Notes under the pieces: generated by a model
What the model was told of the DNA's origin: nothing
Databases searched by the model: none
The model's input: only the letters and a program-made list of their open reading frames with translations
Part shown: positions 12,201 through 23,286 of the stretch, piece after piece
Position numbering within the stretch: position 1 is the stretch's first letter
How the letters are laid out: each line of letters opens with the position of its first letter
Translations under genes and position numbers: made by a program
Assembly (NCBI GenBank): GCA_030068145.1
Contig: JAPJBO010000128.1
Location: 124,001-188,000 of the forward strand
Reading direction: 5' to 3'
Source: Diplonema papillatum
Taxonomy: Eukaryota; Euglenozoa; Diplonemea; Diplonemida; Diplonemidae
DNA length: 64,000 nucleotides

Positions 12201-14251
12201 CCGCTCCTGCTCTGCTTGCCGCGCGCCGTATGGTTGGAGTAAAAAGGTGAAGCCAGAAAGCTGCTAATCTTGCTGCTGACCACATGAAGTGGTGCAAGTT
12301 TCTTTTCCTACCTACCCCCCCGTGCATAAGATGGATGAATAATTCGAGTTTTGGCGGTATCCATCTTAATCAAGGGTGTATCCATCTTAAACACGGGGGC
12401 AGTGTAGACTACAGTGTAGTCGCCTTACACGGGGGTACCTCACCCCCGTGTTTAAGATGGATTGGCATTCTCGCCCGTTATCCATCTTAAACAAGGGGGT
12501 TTGGCTATCCATCTTATGCACGGGGGGTAGGCAGTGCTCCCGCTAACGAAAAAGTGCGAGGAATTCCTCAAAAAAAAAGAGGCTCGAAAAAAGAGGGTGA
12601 GATCTTTTTCCATTGGTGGTATCGTGTAGCCAAAGCACTGCATCACGGTCTACTCTCTGGGCATGGTGGGCTGGCGGGTAGAAGTTGGGGGCTGGAGCCG
12701 AGAAAGTGAGTCGAGGCTCAGAAACAGCCCCGGATTTCTTGGCAGATTCTCTCCGAGTCGACACAAGTGCCTTGTTCCATGTGATCTCTGGTCTGCATCT
12801 ACTCGTGGCAATGATTTACCAGCACACAGTATCGAGTGGTGGTTGAATTTGAAATGGGCTGTTACCTTCAGGAATGTGCAGTGTTTATTGTGACAAACAG
12901 ACTGAGAAGTGCAAACTTTCTCCACCTGTACCGTACCGTTCGCCGGGGGGCAGACCCCCCGGACCCCCCTTGAAAGATTCTGGTGCTCCCCTGGAGAAAA
13001 GCTTCTCGGTCTCAGAAAGTTGGTCGAGAAACCGGGGCAGAAACGAAGCTAATAACCTGTGCAGCACGGGGGAAAAAAAATTGGAGGCACAAAAAAAAAA
13101 ATCCAAAAGCAGGTTTTGGAATTCCTCACCAAAAGTGAGGTTAGCGGGAGCACTGGGGGTAGGTACAAAAAAAAAAAAAAAAAACTCTTCCTGAAAAAGG
13201 CTTCCTCTGGCATTTCGGAGGTAAGCGGGAGCACTGCTCCCGTCAAGAAAAAAGAAGACCGAACCTGGTACATGATGTAGTCCTTCATGCAGTTCAGGTG
13301 CAGCTGGTGGCCACACGGGAACTTGCCGCAGCGGTCTTCGGTGAGGTCGAGCAGGCAAATCGAGCACTGCGAGATGGTGTCGCCCAGCGGGACGTCGCAC
13401 GCCAGCTTTTCGAGGTACGCTTCGTACTTCATCTTGTGCTTCTCAATGAGCTCGGTCCGCAGCACGTTGCCGTCGTCGGGCGGCGGCCGCGGGTGCACCT
13501 GCCTGCACAGCACCATGAGGATGGCGACCAAGAGCAGCATGATGCCGGTTATCATCCACCAGAGAGGCGGCGTCGTGAGGTACCGCCAAGGGTACCCCTT
13601 GGAGTCCAAGCAGCACTCCTCCTTCGTCCAGAGGCATGAGTCCCCGTCGGCTTCGCGGCAGCCTTCTTCCTCGGACCACAGACAGCCGAGCGGCAGCCCG
13701 AGGAGAGTCAACGGATCGCACTCAGATTCCGGTGCCTCTGCCAGCAGTCCGACGTCGTGGAACCCGAAGCACCAGCACGTCTCCGTCGCGTTCTCCCACA
13801 CCACCTGCAGGTTCTGCAGCGGAGTGCCCAGGGACCCGTTCAGGTTCGGCAGCGCTGTCGGCCCGCCGTCGTCGACGGGCGAGTACTCCGCCGTGAACGC
13901 CACGAAGCACGCCCGGACGCAGCCCGCGCTGCCCGGCCGCTCGTCGTACGGGAGCTCGCCGTACGACACGTTCAGCGGCGCGGCCGGGACGACGCCGTTC
14001 TCCTGCGCCGCGGCGGCGACGCGGGTCCTGGAGAGGCAGGCCGGCGCCTCGTACGCCTCCCGGTACGACGACAGGAAGTTGCCGTACTCCCGCACGCACT
14101 TGGTGTCCTGCCCGATCCACTGCAGCGCACTCTCCCTCCACACCGCGTGCGGCACCCATCCGCTCGGGCGCGACCACGACATGCCCTGGCCCGCCGCCGT
14201 TTGCAGCAGCAGCGAGCAGCATGCCGCAAACAGCAGCGGGGCGGGGCGCAT
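9279..14251 (-). CDS. Membrane-anchored RING-H2 finger protein, probable E3 ubiquitin ligase (3 exons)
   Basis: Exons are 14251-13265, 10362-10256 and 9696-9279, giving 503 aa with GT-AG junctions and the frame kept. Residues 1-21 look like a signal peptide. A cysteine-rich ectodomain with N-glycosylation sequons near N94, N138 and N154 follows, then a membrane segment at about 229-250. The RING-H2 domain is split by intron 1: C296-x2-C299-x13-C313-x-H315-x2-H318-x2-C321 is in exon 1 and C340-x2-C343 (CPLC) in exon 2, which is ideal C3H2C3 spacing. The C-terminus is acidic and Ser/Pro/Ala-rich. By family knowledge such proteins recruit E2 enzymes and ubiquitinate membrane or secretory cargo; the substrate is unknown. 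The start is the ATG that opens the signal peptide. Intron 1 (2.9 kb) carries a 25-bp minisatellite, and the exon 2 acceptor abuts a dispersed repeat. Exon 3 is the least certain: it rests on splice signals, frame and composition, not on a recognised domain. Confidence 0.85.
10363..10430 (+). repeat. R1 fragment that supplies the acceptor of RING exon 2
   Basis: The plus strand TTTTAGAGTTAAAGTTCGC starts one base past the exon 2 acceptor. In sense the intron therefore ends with the reverse complement of R1, ...ACTCTAAAACAG, so the 3' splice site context comes from the repeat boundary. Confidence 0.8.
10566..11230. repeat. 25-bp minisatellite, about 26 copies, in RING gene intron 1
   Basis: The unit is GAGTCTGCAGACAGGAC followed by T or A and GCGGTGT; two variants alternate in blocks. 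Because 25 is not a multiple of three, all three frames cycle and stay open. One defective stretch lies near 11101-11130. The same 25 bp occurs once at the end of a dispersed repeat (7913-8065, 9066-9205), of which this copy (from 10455) is an expanded example. Confidence 0.97.
11400..11530 (+). mobile_element. SINE-like A-tailed repeat R3, copy 1
   Basis: Contains GTTTTCGTTGACCGCAC, GGTGGCAAATTTGGCAAATG and CCTCACACATTGCATGTGGC, and ends in a run of A. No Pol III promoter boxes were verified. It lies in intron 1 of the RING gene. Confidence 0.7.
12305..12537. mobile_element. MITE-like element with terminal inverted repeats built of a repeated motif
   Basis: The ends read CCCCCCGTGCATAAGATGGA and, inverted, TCCATCTTATGCACGGGGGG. 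Inside, the related motif TATCCATCTTAAACA.GGGG appears four more times in both orientations (about 12357, 12380, 12440, 12479). No coding capacity. It lies in intron 1 of the RING gene. Confidence 0.75.
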
Positions 14252-14585
14252 CGTTGCCCCAAAAGGGGGTGGGGGGGGGGGGGGGGGGGGGGTGGGGGGG
14301 GGAAAAAAGGGGTTTGGTTTTAGTGGGGGGGAGGGGGGGGTTCTCTCTCCTGTAGCGTGTTATTTGTGTTTCCGACGATCCCGTGGGACGTACAGATTGG
14401 TGTCTTTCGACCTTTTGTTTGTTTTGTGAGGTTCAGCTACATGTGGTCGGTGGGCGGGGGGGCTAGGATAGGAAGCTGTACTGGATCGGGCTAGACTTTA
14501 ACTCATACTCATGCTTGAGCCAAAATGCCCATTCTGCTGCCTTTCCGCTGGGCTCTCGGTAGCAGACCCGCTCGCATACACTTAT

Positions 14586-14795
14586 CATGCAGGGTCAGAA
14601 CCTTGTGTCTTTTTAAAACGCTCCCGCGGAGCCGATGGCCCCCAAAAAAAAATTTGGAAAAAAAAAAATTGCTCAACTTCCTCAAAAATAACTGCAGAGT
14701 TTGTTCCAAAATTTTAAAATTCAAAAACCCCATTTTTTTTTCGGAACTAAAATTTTGGCCATTTCCAAAAAGACACAAGGTTTTGACCCTGCATG
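14586..14795. mobile_element. MITE with 29-bp terminal inverted repeats, copy 1
   Basis: Ends CATGCAGGGTCAGAACC and, inverted, GGTTTTGACCCTGCATG, with further pairing to a TIR of about 29 bp. It is flanked on both sides by TTAT, a likely 4-bp target-site duplication. The AT-rich interior contains GCTCAACTTCCTCAAAAAT. No ORF of its own. Confidence 0.9.
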
Positions 14796-15493
14796 TTATC
14801 ATAACGATGGCGTTGCGCGCTGCGAAGTCATCTATAATTTGCCAGAGAAAAAAGAGTCAGTTGCCTGCTCAGGTTGCCTACCTGCTGATCTGCGGCGTGC
14901 AGAGCTACGGGCCTACCGGTTTTCCAAGCTAAAGCATCACGGCGTGGCGCACATTGAGGATTGGTGCTTGCCCTGAACACAAGCTCGAAGAGACAGTCAG
15001 CCACAGGGCAGAGCGGACGGCACTCGTTCTCTTCTCTACTCACTACTGTACGTACTCTTTCACTCTTTTACTCGCACGTAAAGGGGGGGGGGGGCAGCGC
15101 TCTTGTTAAGGATCAGCCACTTTGGCCGGATGGCCGGATAAACCAGACCCCCCCCCCCCCCTCCCCCCCCCTACAGTGCAGTTGCCTTGGAGGCTGGGTG
15201 GTCAAATTCTCTAAGGTGAAATGGTCAAAATTCCCTGCCAAAAGTGGGCCCACAAAAATTTTCCAAAGTGTGGTATTTGGGGTATTTGGGGCAGAAAAAA
15301 TTTTTTTTTTCTGACCGCCCACCGTGGTGACCACCTTAGAGTGTGACAGGTAGCGTCTCCCCCCTCCACAGTGAAATAGCCTGAGGGGGGGGGGGGATTG
15401 CAAGAACGTGCTTGGAATGGGTATGTGCTCAACACCGCACTGGTCCCGTCTGCGCCGTGTTTCGGTCCTTTAAGCCACGGACACATATAGCCT

Positions 15494-15526
<33 letters not shown>

Positions 15527-15584
15527 TGGATGGATGGTTCTTAACAAGATGCCTGGGGGGGGGGATGTACTCAACACCCCGACA

Positions 15585-15985
15585 CGTACTTTCCACCCCC
15601 CGAAAGTACTTTCCACCCCCCGAAAAGTACTTTCCACCCCCCGAAAAGTACTTTCCACCCCCCGAAAAGTACTTTCCACCCCCCGAAAAAAATTTCCACC
15701 CCCCGAAAAGTACTTTCCACCCCCCGAAAAATACTTTCCACCCCCCGACAAAAATTTCCACCCCCCGAACAGTACTTTCCACCCCCCGACGCAAATTTCC
15801 ACCCCCCGAAAAGTACTTTCCACCCCCCGAAAAACACTTTCCACCCCCCGAAAAGTACTTTCCACCCCCGGACAAAAAATTTCCACCCCCCAAAAAGTAC
15901 TTTCCACCCCCGGACAAAAAAATTTCCACCCCCCGAAAAGTACTTTCCACCCCCCGAAAACTACTTTCCACCCCCCGACCAGATA
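15585..15985. repeat. 21-bp minisatellite with C6 tracts, array 1
   Basis: About 18 units of the form AAAAGTACTTTCCACCCCCCG, with unit variants that replace the palindrome AAAGTACTTT by AAAATTT-like sequence. The minus strand presents a run of six G every 21 bp. It is preceded by a poly-G tract at 15497-15525. Confidence 0.96.
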
Positions 15986-16429
15986 CGCAAACTCTTTCGA
16001 ACGCTGCACACGGTATCCTTCAAGTGACCTCTAACTATCATGTTGCATAAGGCGTATCCGGATCTGAAAGCCGAAGACTTTGTAACACTTTACCGCAACC
16101 GAAGTCGCGAACCGGGTTCGGCTTGCACTGCAAAAGCAGCATAATTGTGTCTTGCGCACGAGCGCGGAAATCCGCCACCCGCCATTCGGCTAGATATTGC
16201 AAGAACACAATTGCGAAGCGTACTACAAACGGATAGTGTTACAAAGGCGAACGAATCATGCGAGAACCTATGGAGGGGCCCCTCGACAGCTTTCAGAACA
16301 CGGCATAGTAAGTCAAGAGTCGGATAAGCGTGTACACGTTTTACTCCCGTTTGATCTGCATTTTCCACCTTTCCCCCCTTTCTTTGATTTGCTGTGTGTA
16401 TTTCCAAAAACAGTTCCAGCCACAATCTG

Positions 16430-16785
16430 CAGGTCTGCGGGCTTGCGGGTATGCGGGGTTTGCGCGATTGCGATTCCGGGTTTGCGGGTTTGCGGGTTTG
16501 CGGGTATGCGGGTTCGGGTATGCGGGTTGCGGGTTTAGGTACGCGGGTATGCGGGTTTGGGTATGCGGGTTTGGGTTTGCGGGTTTGCAGGTTCGGGTAT
16601 GCGGGAACGGGTATGCGGGTTTGCGGGAACGGGTATGCGGGTTTGCGGGTTTGGGTACGCGGGTATGCGGGTTTGGTTATGCGGGTTTGGGTTTGCGGGT
16701 TTGCAGGTTCGGGTATGCGGGTTTGCGGGAACGGATATGCGGGTTCGCGGGTTTGCGGGTCGATTCTCGTGTGTGCAAGTACAGT
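16430..16785. repeat. Short G-rich tandem repeat (GCGGGTTT/GCGGGTAT)
   Basis: About 350 bp of 6-10 bp words such as GCGGGTTT, GCGGGTAT and GCGGGTTCGGGTAT, lying between the two 21-bp arrays. It is irregular, unlike telomeric arrays. Confidence 0.93.
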
Positions 16786-16805
16786 GTCCCGCCGCGCTCC
16801 AGAAA

Positions 16806-17375
16806 ACAATCCACCCCCCGGAAAGTACTTTCCACCCCGAAAATCCCGAAAGTACTTTCCACCCCCCGAAAGTACTTTTCACCCCCCGAAAGTACTTTCC
16901 ACCCCCCGAAAAGTACTTTCCACCCCCCGACGAAACGTTTCCACCCCCCGATAAATACTTTCCGCCCCCCGACAAAAGATTTCCACCCCCCGACAAGTAC
17001 TTTCCACCCCCCGAAAATACTTTCCATCCCCCGACCAAAAATTTCCACCCCCCGAAAAGTACTTTCCACCCCCCGACGAAACGTTTCCACCCCCCGATAA
17101 ATACTTTCCGCCCCCGACAAAAGATTTCCACCCCCCGACAAGTACTTTCCACCCCCCGAAAAATACTTTCCACCCCCCGACAAAAATTTCCACCCCCCGA
17201 AAAGTACTTTCCACCCCCCGAAAAGTACTTTCCACCCCCCGAAAAGTACTTTCCACCCCCCGACAACAATTTCCACCCCCCGACATCGATTTATACTCTA
17301 TACTCTATACCCCCGGATTTATACTCTTTACCCCCCGTTTTTCGGGGGGTGGAAAGTACGTGTCGGGGGTAAAAA
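16806..17375. repeat. 21-bp minisatellite with C6 tracts, array 2, with a terminal inverted unit
   Basis: About 22 units of the same repeat as 15585-15985. At 17338-17375 two units appear in the opposite orientation (CGGGGGGTGGAAAGTACGTG), followed by a poly-G tract. Confidence 0.95.
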
Positions 17376-17868
17376 GTAATTCACGGGGGGGGGGGGGGTC
17401 GAATAATAACAGTTCTTTGACACGCGTCTGGTTGCCTAAAAACACTCCGCTATTTGATCCTGCTACTGTTCGGCTACCCGGAACTTTTTTTAAAATTCGA
17501 CAAATCGGATAATAGCACAGGTGTTCTTATTCGACCCCCGGTCTTCTCGAGAAAGTGCGCTGTTTGGTTGGCACTCGGCGGGATTCAACAAGCCGAAGGA
17601 AAACGGAGAACCCACGTGACAAGTGAGGAAATGCCGGCAGCGTTTTTCACTCGCTTGTATTGTCTATCACGAACGGAAGAAGAAGAAAATGAAAGATGCT
17701 AAAAAAAAAAGGAGAAGAAAGTGAACAAAGGCGTGCGGGACCCTTTCTGTTTCTTCCTGCGCCTTTTTTTATCATGGGCCAAGTCGAGTGGATTGCCGGT
17801 TTGCAAATGATATTAGAACCCCAGGGTACCTCAAAGAGTGCTGGATTGCCTCGCCTGCAATTCAAAGA

Positions 17869-18310
17869 GTTCAATCGGTCGATATACAGTGCTGTGCAAG
17901 ACGAGCATGTGGTACGCTCCGATATTGAGGAATCCAGGGAACTCAAAGCAAGTGCCGAATACCTCACCTGCGATGGTTCGATCGGTCGATACATAGTGCT
18001 GTGCAACACAAGCATGTGGTACGCTCCGATGCTGAGGAATCCTGGGAACTCAAAGCAAGTACGGATGCCTCCTCTGTGATGGGTTCGATTGGTCGATACA
18101 CAGTGCTATGCAACACAAGCATGTGGTACGCTCCGATGTTGAAGAATCCTGGGAGCTCAAAGCAGGTACGAGATACCTCGTCGCGATGAGTTCGATCGGT
18201 CGATACACAGTGCGGCAACACAAGCATGTGAATGAGGAGTCCATTCTCAAAGAGCGCTGAGTTGCCTCGTCCACGACGGGTGCAACGCAGGCATGTGGTA
18301 CGCTGATACC
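17869..18310. repeat. 107-bp tandem repeat, four copies
   Basis: Units begin at GTTC(A/G)AT(C/T)GGTCGATA at 17869, 17976, 18083 and 18190, each containing GCATGTGGTACGCTCCGAT. The copies are diverged and the last is truncated. Confidence 0.93.
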
Positions 18311-18594
18311 GACAAACCCATATACCGTAAACAGGAATAAGTTGGACCGAACGAAATGGTCCAACTCATCTGTTTCGGGCCCTCGCGGTCTAACCTTTTC
18401 CGGGCTCTGTGTATTCGGTGAAACTTCGGGGTGTGAATTCGAAAAGAAATATAAAAAAAGAAGAAACGCGGCTTCCAAATCTGTTGTTTTTATTCTGCGC
18501 CTCTGGGGTACCAGGAAAAGCCTGCTACACGGGAGCCAAGCTTCACGTGTTCGGCGGTACTGCAGAGCCACGGGCCTACGGGTCAAGTGGCTAC

Positions 18595-18800
18595 CGATTT
18601 CCCAAACTAAAGCATCGAGGCTTGGTGCACCTTGGGGCTTGGCGCTCGCGCTGAACACAAGCTCGTCGAGACGGTCAGCCACAGGGCAGAGCGGACGGGG
18701 TTGTGGCACTGTGCTGCCTCCGACTCAAGCTTTGCAAGCTGTGGTCGACCGTCACGTTCCTGGACCAGGAGCGGCCTTTTTCTTCTTCTTCTCTGCGCCT
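18595..18800 (+). repeat. Dispersed repeat R4, plus-strand copy
   Basis: Reverse-complement match of 2035-2240 along its length, from AAACTAAAGCATCGAGGC to CAGGAGCGGCC. Confidence 0.88.
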
Positions 18801-19479
18801 CTGTTGTTTTCGGTTTCTTCTTTTTTGTTTTTTTTTTCTCGTTTTATTTTTTCATAATTTTACGTTCTTTGTGCACGGTTGCTTCGATTCGGCACAGTTT
18901 GCGAGTAGGAGTGTACCGAGAAAGCCTGCTTGCCCAGTCAGTCCTACGCCATTTCAGCAGAAAAACTGGCCGTCGACCGGCAGTTCTCTTAGGGTACGTT
19001 CCCTCCGGGCCGCCGATTATGGATTTTCCTTCTGACTTCTTTTGTTCTTTCGAACTCCAGACCAGCATTTTGAAAGAATGCTGGTCTGGATACCAGCTTC
19101 ACCCCTCCTTCTCCCTCCTTCACCTCCCCTCAAGCCAGTACCTGCTGAACGCAGTGCTCCTACAGCGCACAGCTGTCCTCTGACCCGCCGCCGCGCCGTA
19201 GATTTATTTACCGCCCACTTGAAGTGGCTTTGCCCATTCGTGAGAGGGCAAGCAAACTACAAAAGGAATGAAGCACTCACTGCAGATGGTGCAGATCCGA
19301 CACCTTAAGTCAGCTCTCGGTTCATCCCGCGTCGCCAGTCCTGCTTACCAGAAGTGGCCCACTTAGAACCAGGATTCTACGTCAGGGTTCAATGAAGTAA
19401 CCCCGAGCTCACGCCCATTTAAAAGTTTGAGAATAGGTGCTCGGCATCTGTAAAATACGCGCATATCTAGGGGAACTTG

Positions 19480-19740
19480 TAGCTGAAATACTCGAGGGAC
19501 TGCCTTGTGCTTACTTCGAAGGAGGCTAGAGGGAGAGAAACCAGACACACAAAACAACAACTACAAAGTGGGTCATATTTTGCGGAACGCTCACGACTAA
19601 ACCCAGATTTACCTGTGTTTCGTGGGCTACAGCACACTTACCTCCTTTGATATTGGAAGATTGCTGCGACAGCGGGGAAGCATCCTTTGTTCTTTCGCAA
19701 TCCTCAAGTATTTCCTACAAAGCAGGTGCGTTTTCGTTGA
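19480..19740 (+). repeat. Dispersed repeat R7
   Basis: Contains AATACTCGAGGGACTGCCTT, ACCTGTGTTTCGTGGGCTAC and CTCAAGTATTTCCTACAAAG. Other copies: 27210-27430 (plus, adjacent to the MAPK exon 3 donor) and 41640-41765 (minus, directly upstream of the palmitoyltransferase exon 2 acceptor); fragments at 44400-44450 and 44815-44885. Confidence 0.88.
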
Positions 19741-19868
19741 CCGCACTACCCTGAGCCCAAATCCTGGACGTGGTTTCAGGTGGCAAATTTGGCAAATGAA
19801 CATGATCAGAAGGTCTACTTGGGCGGTTCAGTTTCCTCACACATTGCATGTGGCTTAAAAAAAAAAGG
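19727..19868 (+). mobile_element. SINE-like A-tailed repeat R3, copy 2
   Basis: Same order of blocks as 11400-11530, with an added ACCCTGAGCCCAAATCCTGG segment and an A tail of about 11. It is joined upstream to another repeat (19480-19740). Confidence 0.72.
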
Positions 19869-20589
19869 ACAGGCGCTTCGTTTTGTTTGTGCGTGCCGGG
19901 TGATCGTTTTCCCACTTGTATCTACCCTGTGTATGTGCAGGTATGGAAATCTGATCAACCACCAAAACACGCTGCCTACGTCTTTTTCGCCTGCACAATA
20001 CATTGAAGGGCAACCCGCAAGATTGTTAGTACTAAAAAATCGGCCGGCTTGTCGGCTTTAGCCGCACCCGGTGGTAAAAGAGGCGTGCACGAGTCACTTC
20101 CGAAAAGCGGGTGTGGCACCCGCTTTTCAACTCCGGCCTCCTCTAGACCCCCCGATTGGAAGTAAGTTGCCCACCCGTCTATCTCTTGGAGCAGAAATTG
20201 CCAAAAGTTGGACCCAAAATTTGGACCCAAAAGCTGGACCGACAAGACAGTCCGGGGACCCCAGAGGTCACAAAGCGGACCACGTCTGCCTGCCAGCAGT
20301 CTCCTTGGTTGCACTTTCCTCGGCCACCGTCGGGGTGTGGGGCGCGCTTCATAGTAATTGGGAAAATACCCGGCGTTTGCGCAGGGTTTTCCTCCGCCGA
20401 GGTCCCTGCTGAACCAGGCACCACGTCCTTCAAACTGTCATTCAGCGTGTTCCTGACTGCTGCCCCATGAATCTCTACGAGATCCTGTTAGAGGGAAACA
20501 GCGGCATGCCGACACGCTGATTTTGCAACTGGCGGCCACCTCGAGCATTTCCTGTTCAGCAGGTGCACAAAAACCGTACACCGCGGGAG

Positions 20590-20735
20590 TAAAGACTAGA
20601 GTTTTTCGTTGACCACAGTGACCATAGTGTGCCCAAATCCTAGACGTGGTTTCGGGTGGCAAACTGGCAAACGATCACAACCACAGGGTCCTACGGAGCG
20701 GCTCGAGTTTCCTCGCACATGTGGCTAAAGAAAAA
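20590..20735 (+). mobile_element. SINE-like A-tailed repeat R3, copy 3 (diverged)
   Basis: TTTTTCGTTGACCACAGTG, CCCAAATCCTAGACGTGG and GTTTCCTCGCACATGTGGC are recognisable; the tail is short and interrupted by G. Confidence 0.68.
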
Positions 20736-23286
20736 GGGGGAGCGGGGGGCAAGGGGGGAAGGCGCCAAATGATTGGAACTGGCGCAAAGAACATTCTCGG
20801 GGCTCTGGTCTCGCGCTGATAAACAAAACAACGGATGGGCAGCATCAGCTGAACGATGACGGCGAATGTGATGTGTGAAGTTCTCGTATTATTGCTCTGA
20901 GTGCAGCGCACAGAACTTCTGAACAAGGTGGGGCAGGAGCTAACTGTTGCGACGGCAGACATCCGTACTCTGTCGCTCGGATGGCTACGTCGGGTAGCTC
21001 GTCTTGTTGCGTTAGTGGGGAGTTATTTGCAAGCAATGGGTACTACACTATGCCAGCTTTTCGCTACGTGACTCCAGAGGGGGCGACGCCGTCGTCCTCC
21101 TCCTGCGGCCAGGCGGGTCTACACCTTGTCCAAACTACACGTTGTCGGACAGGTGTCTGTCGTAGACCGCCACCCCTCTTCCCGTTACGCACTCGTAACC
21201 GGCGAGTGCCGAAAACCCCCCGCGGCAGTTCTTCAGCCCCGGGACTTCGCAGGTCCCACGGCCGCGGAATAATGATAGTGCTCACGCAGGAAAGCCCCCT
21301 TGACCCCTCAGAGTGTTGTTGAACAAGATTTTCGCTACCATGGGGACAAGGCAAGTGACAGTAATCTTCCCACGTGTAACCACCACTGTTACGGACACGC
21401 AGCATTTGAAGGAAATCCCCGTTACCGGAAGCAACCGGGAGGGGCGGTCTCCTCCTGTCCTTGAGAAACACCTCTGTACCTTCGACTCTCGGGTTGACTA
21501 GCGCCCATTCTCGATGCGATCGATCGGAGGCTGGTGCTTCCGTGGGCAGCAGAAGACGAAATGGTAAGAACAAGGAAGGGTATCTTGCGTATAGTGCGTT
21601 GCTCAGGGCAGTCGAAGGCCTGACAATCACACCAATGCAACAAAATTACACCTTGCGTCGGCCAACGACGCTGACGAAGGGTTGTTCCCTCCCGCCCCCA
21701 TTTCCGAATTGATCACTGTCCTTTGCATCGTTGAACTTGGGGCAGAAGGACACTGATGCACCCTGACGAGTCAGGTATGCTTGCCATCGGGGGGAGCTCT
21801 CCCAATGGGTGAGCTCCCCCCGATGAGGAAATCAGCAGTATGACACTCAGTTTGGCCAAAAGAAATCACAGTTTCCCCATTGAAAACTGATGTCGTTGCT
21901 GGCATCTGACGGAAACCTGTGAAACCTGTGTCGAAAGTGAAGATTGTGACGACGGAGACAAAGCGACCCATGCGACTTAACCTTGAACAAGCGGCGTGGG
22001 GAAGAAGCCACCGAGACGCAGGCAATAAAGCCGGTCGGGCAGGCGAGACACTAGTGCGCGCCTGAAGCGACAACCCAGACGAGGTGAAGCGGCGAAGGCC
22101 CAATACAACACAAGGAAAGAGGTAATCGCAAGACCACGATGCAGATTATCGCCACAGTTTCGCGTCCGTGCCACTATGCACGCTCCGTTTTTCATACGGA
22201 AGAAGTGTGAAAATGGGGTTTTGCCTGGAGGCTTTTCGTGTTATTCTGCAGATGCTTTGAGCTATCTTTGTGTCTATGCTTTCAGTCGTCTTCTTAACCA
22301 TGGTTAAGTGCGCAAATGGTGTCAGCCGAAGCTGGTAAAGCTTCGGCGCCACCTACGGTATGCGAAGCTTTTCTCGTGACTCTGACAACATAGGTTTCGA
22401 ACTTCCCTCCTCTTTCCTTCCGGTCGCTATTCCTTCCTTCCTTCGTTCTTCCCCTCTCCCTCTCCTCCTCCCGCACCCCACCCCACACAAACACCTTTTT
22501 AGAATGACAAGACTAAGCGTTTTCTTCAGCGAGAAAAACGGATCTGGCGCGTCCTTTGTCTGTGCGCACTTCCTGCCTCCCTGTTTTGTGTTTCCGACGT
22601 TTTTATCTCATCCAACGGGGGTCGTTGTTATTGGTGCTGGTTTGGAGGGATAAGGAAAAGGTAAGAAATATTTTTGCGGTGGCCTCCGCTGGTCTGGTAG
22701 TTTGTGCTACCTCCGTTCTTCTACACTCGTTCTCTTCTCTACTCACTACTGTACGTACTCTTTCACTCTTTACTCTCTTTGGCCGGCACGCACAAACAAA
22801 ACGAAGCGCCTGTCTTTTTTAGCCAAAAAAGACTCCTGCGGCCGACACCACGAACACATTCGCAATGAATGTGGCCCTGAGCCCCCCGCGTGCATAGGGG
22901 TCGCCATGTAGCGCACCATCCAACGGGGATGAGGATTGTAAGCTGCCAGCGATCGGGTTTTGTTCTTGACGGACGATCTCAAGGATTGACAGATTGAAAG
23001 CTCTTTCTCGATGAATTGTGTGGTGGTGCATGGCCGCTCCTGGTTGGTGGAGTGATTTGTCAGGTTGATTCAATTAACGAACGAGATCTCGACCCTTAAA
23101 TAGGTGGGCGTGTCGTTGTAGGGGGGTGTCTTTTGGCATCGGCGGCTTGCTGCTTACCCGAGACGCGCACTACTTCTTAAGGAATTGAGTTTGTTAGACA
23201 CAAAAGATCCGGCGACGGTGAAGGGACCCGGGAAGAAGGGCGCACGGGGGCGTTGGCCAGGGTAAAGGAGGATGGCCGGCCGGCTT

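Larger units (their letters stand above)
14252..23286. other. Intergenic region upstream of the RING gene, repeats only
   Basis: Holds a poly-G tract just 5' of the RING gene (14271-14310), a MITE, the two 21-bp arrays, the 107-bp array, R3, R4, R7 and R8 copies, and a duplicated CTCTTCTCTACTCACTACTG segment (15025 and 22735). Unclassified stretches at 19000-19400 and 20750-22150 show no gene I can recognise. Confidence 0.7.

Noticed and set aside
13287..14429. 380-aa plus-strand frame
   Set aside because: It is the shadow of RING exon 1 and ends in a poly-G tract.
16430..16785. Telomeric repeat array
   Set aside because: The words are irregular (6-10 bp, GCGGGTTT/GCGGGTAT) and the array is embedded between other minisatellites, unlike an interstitial telomere run.
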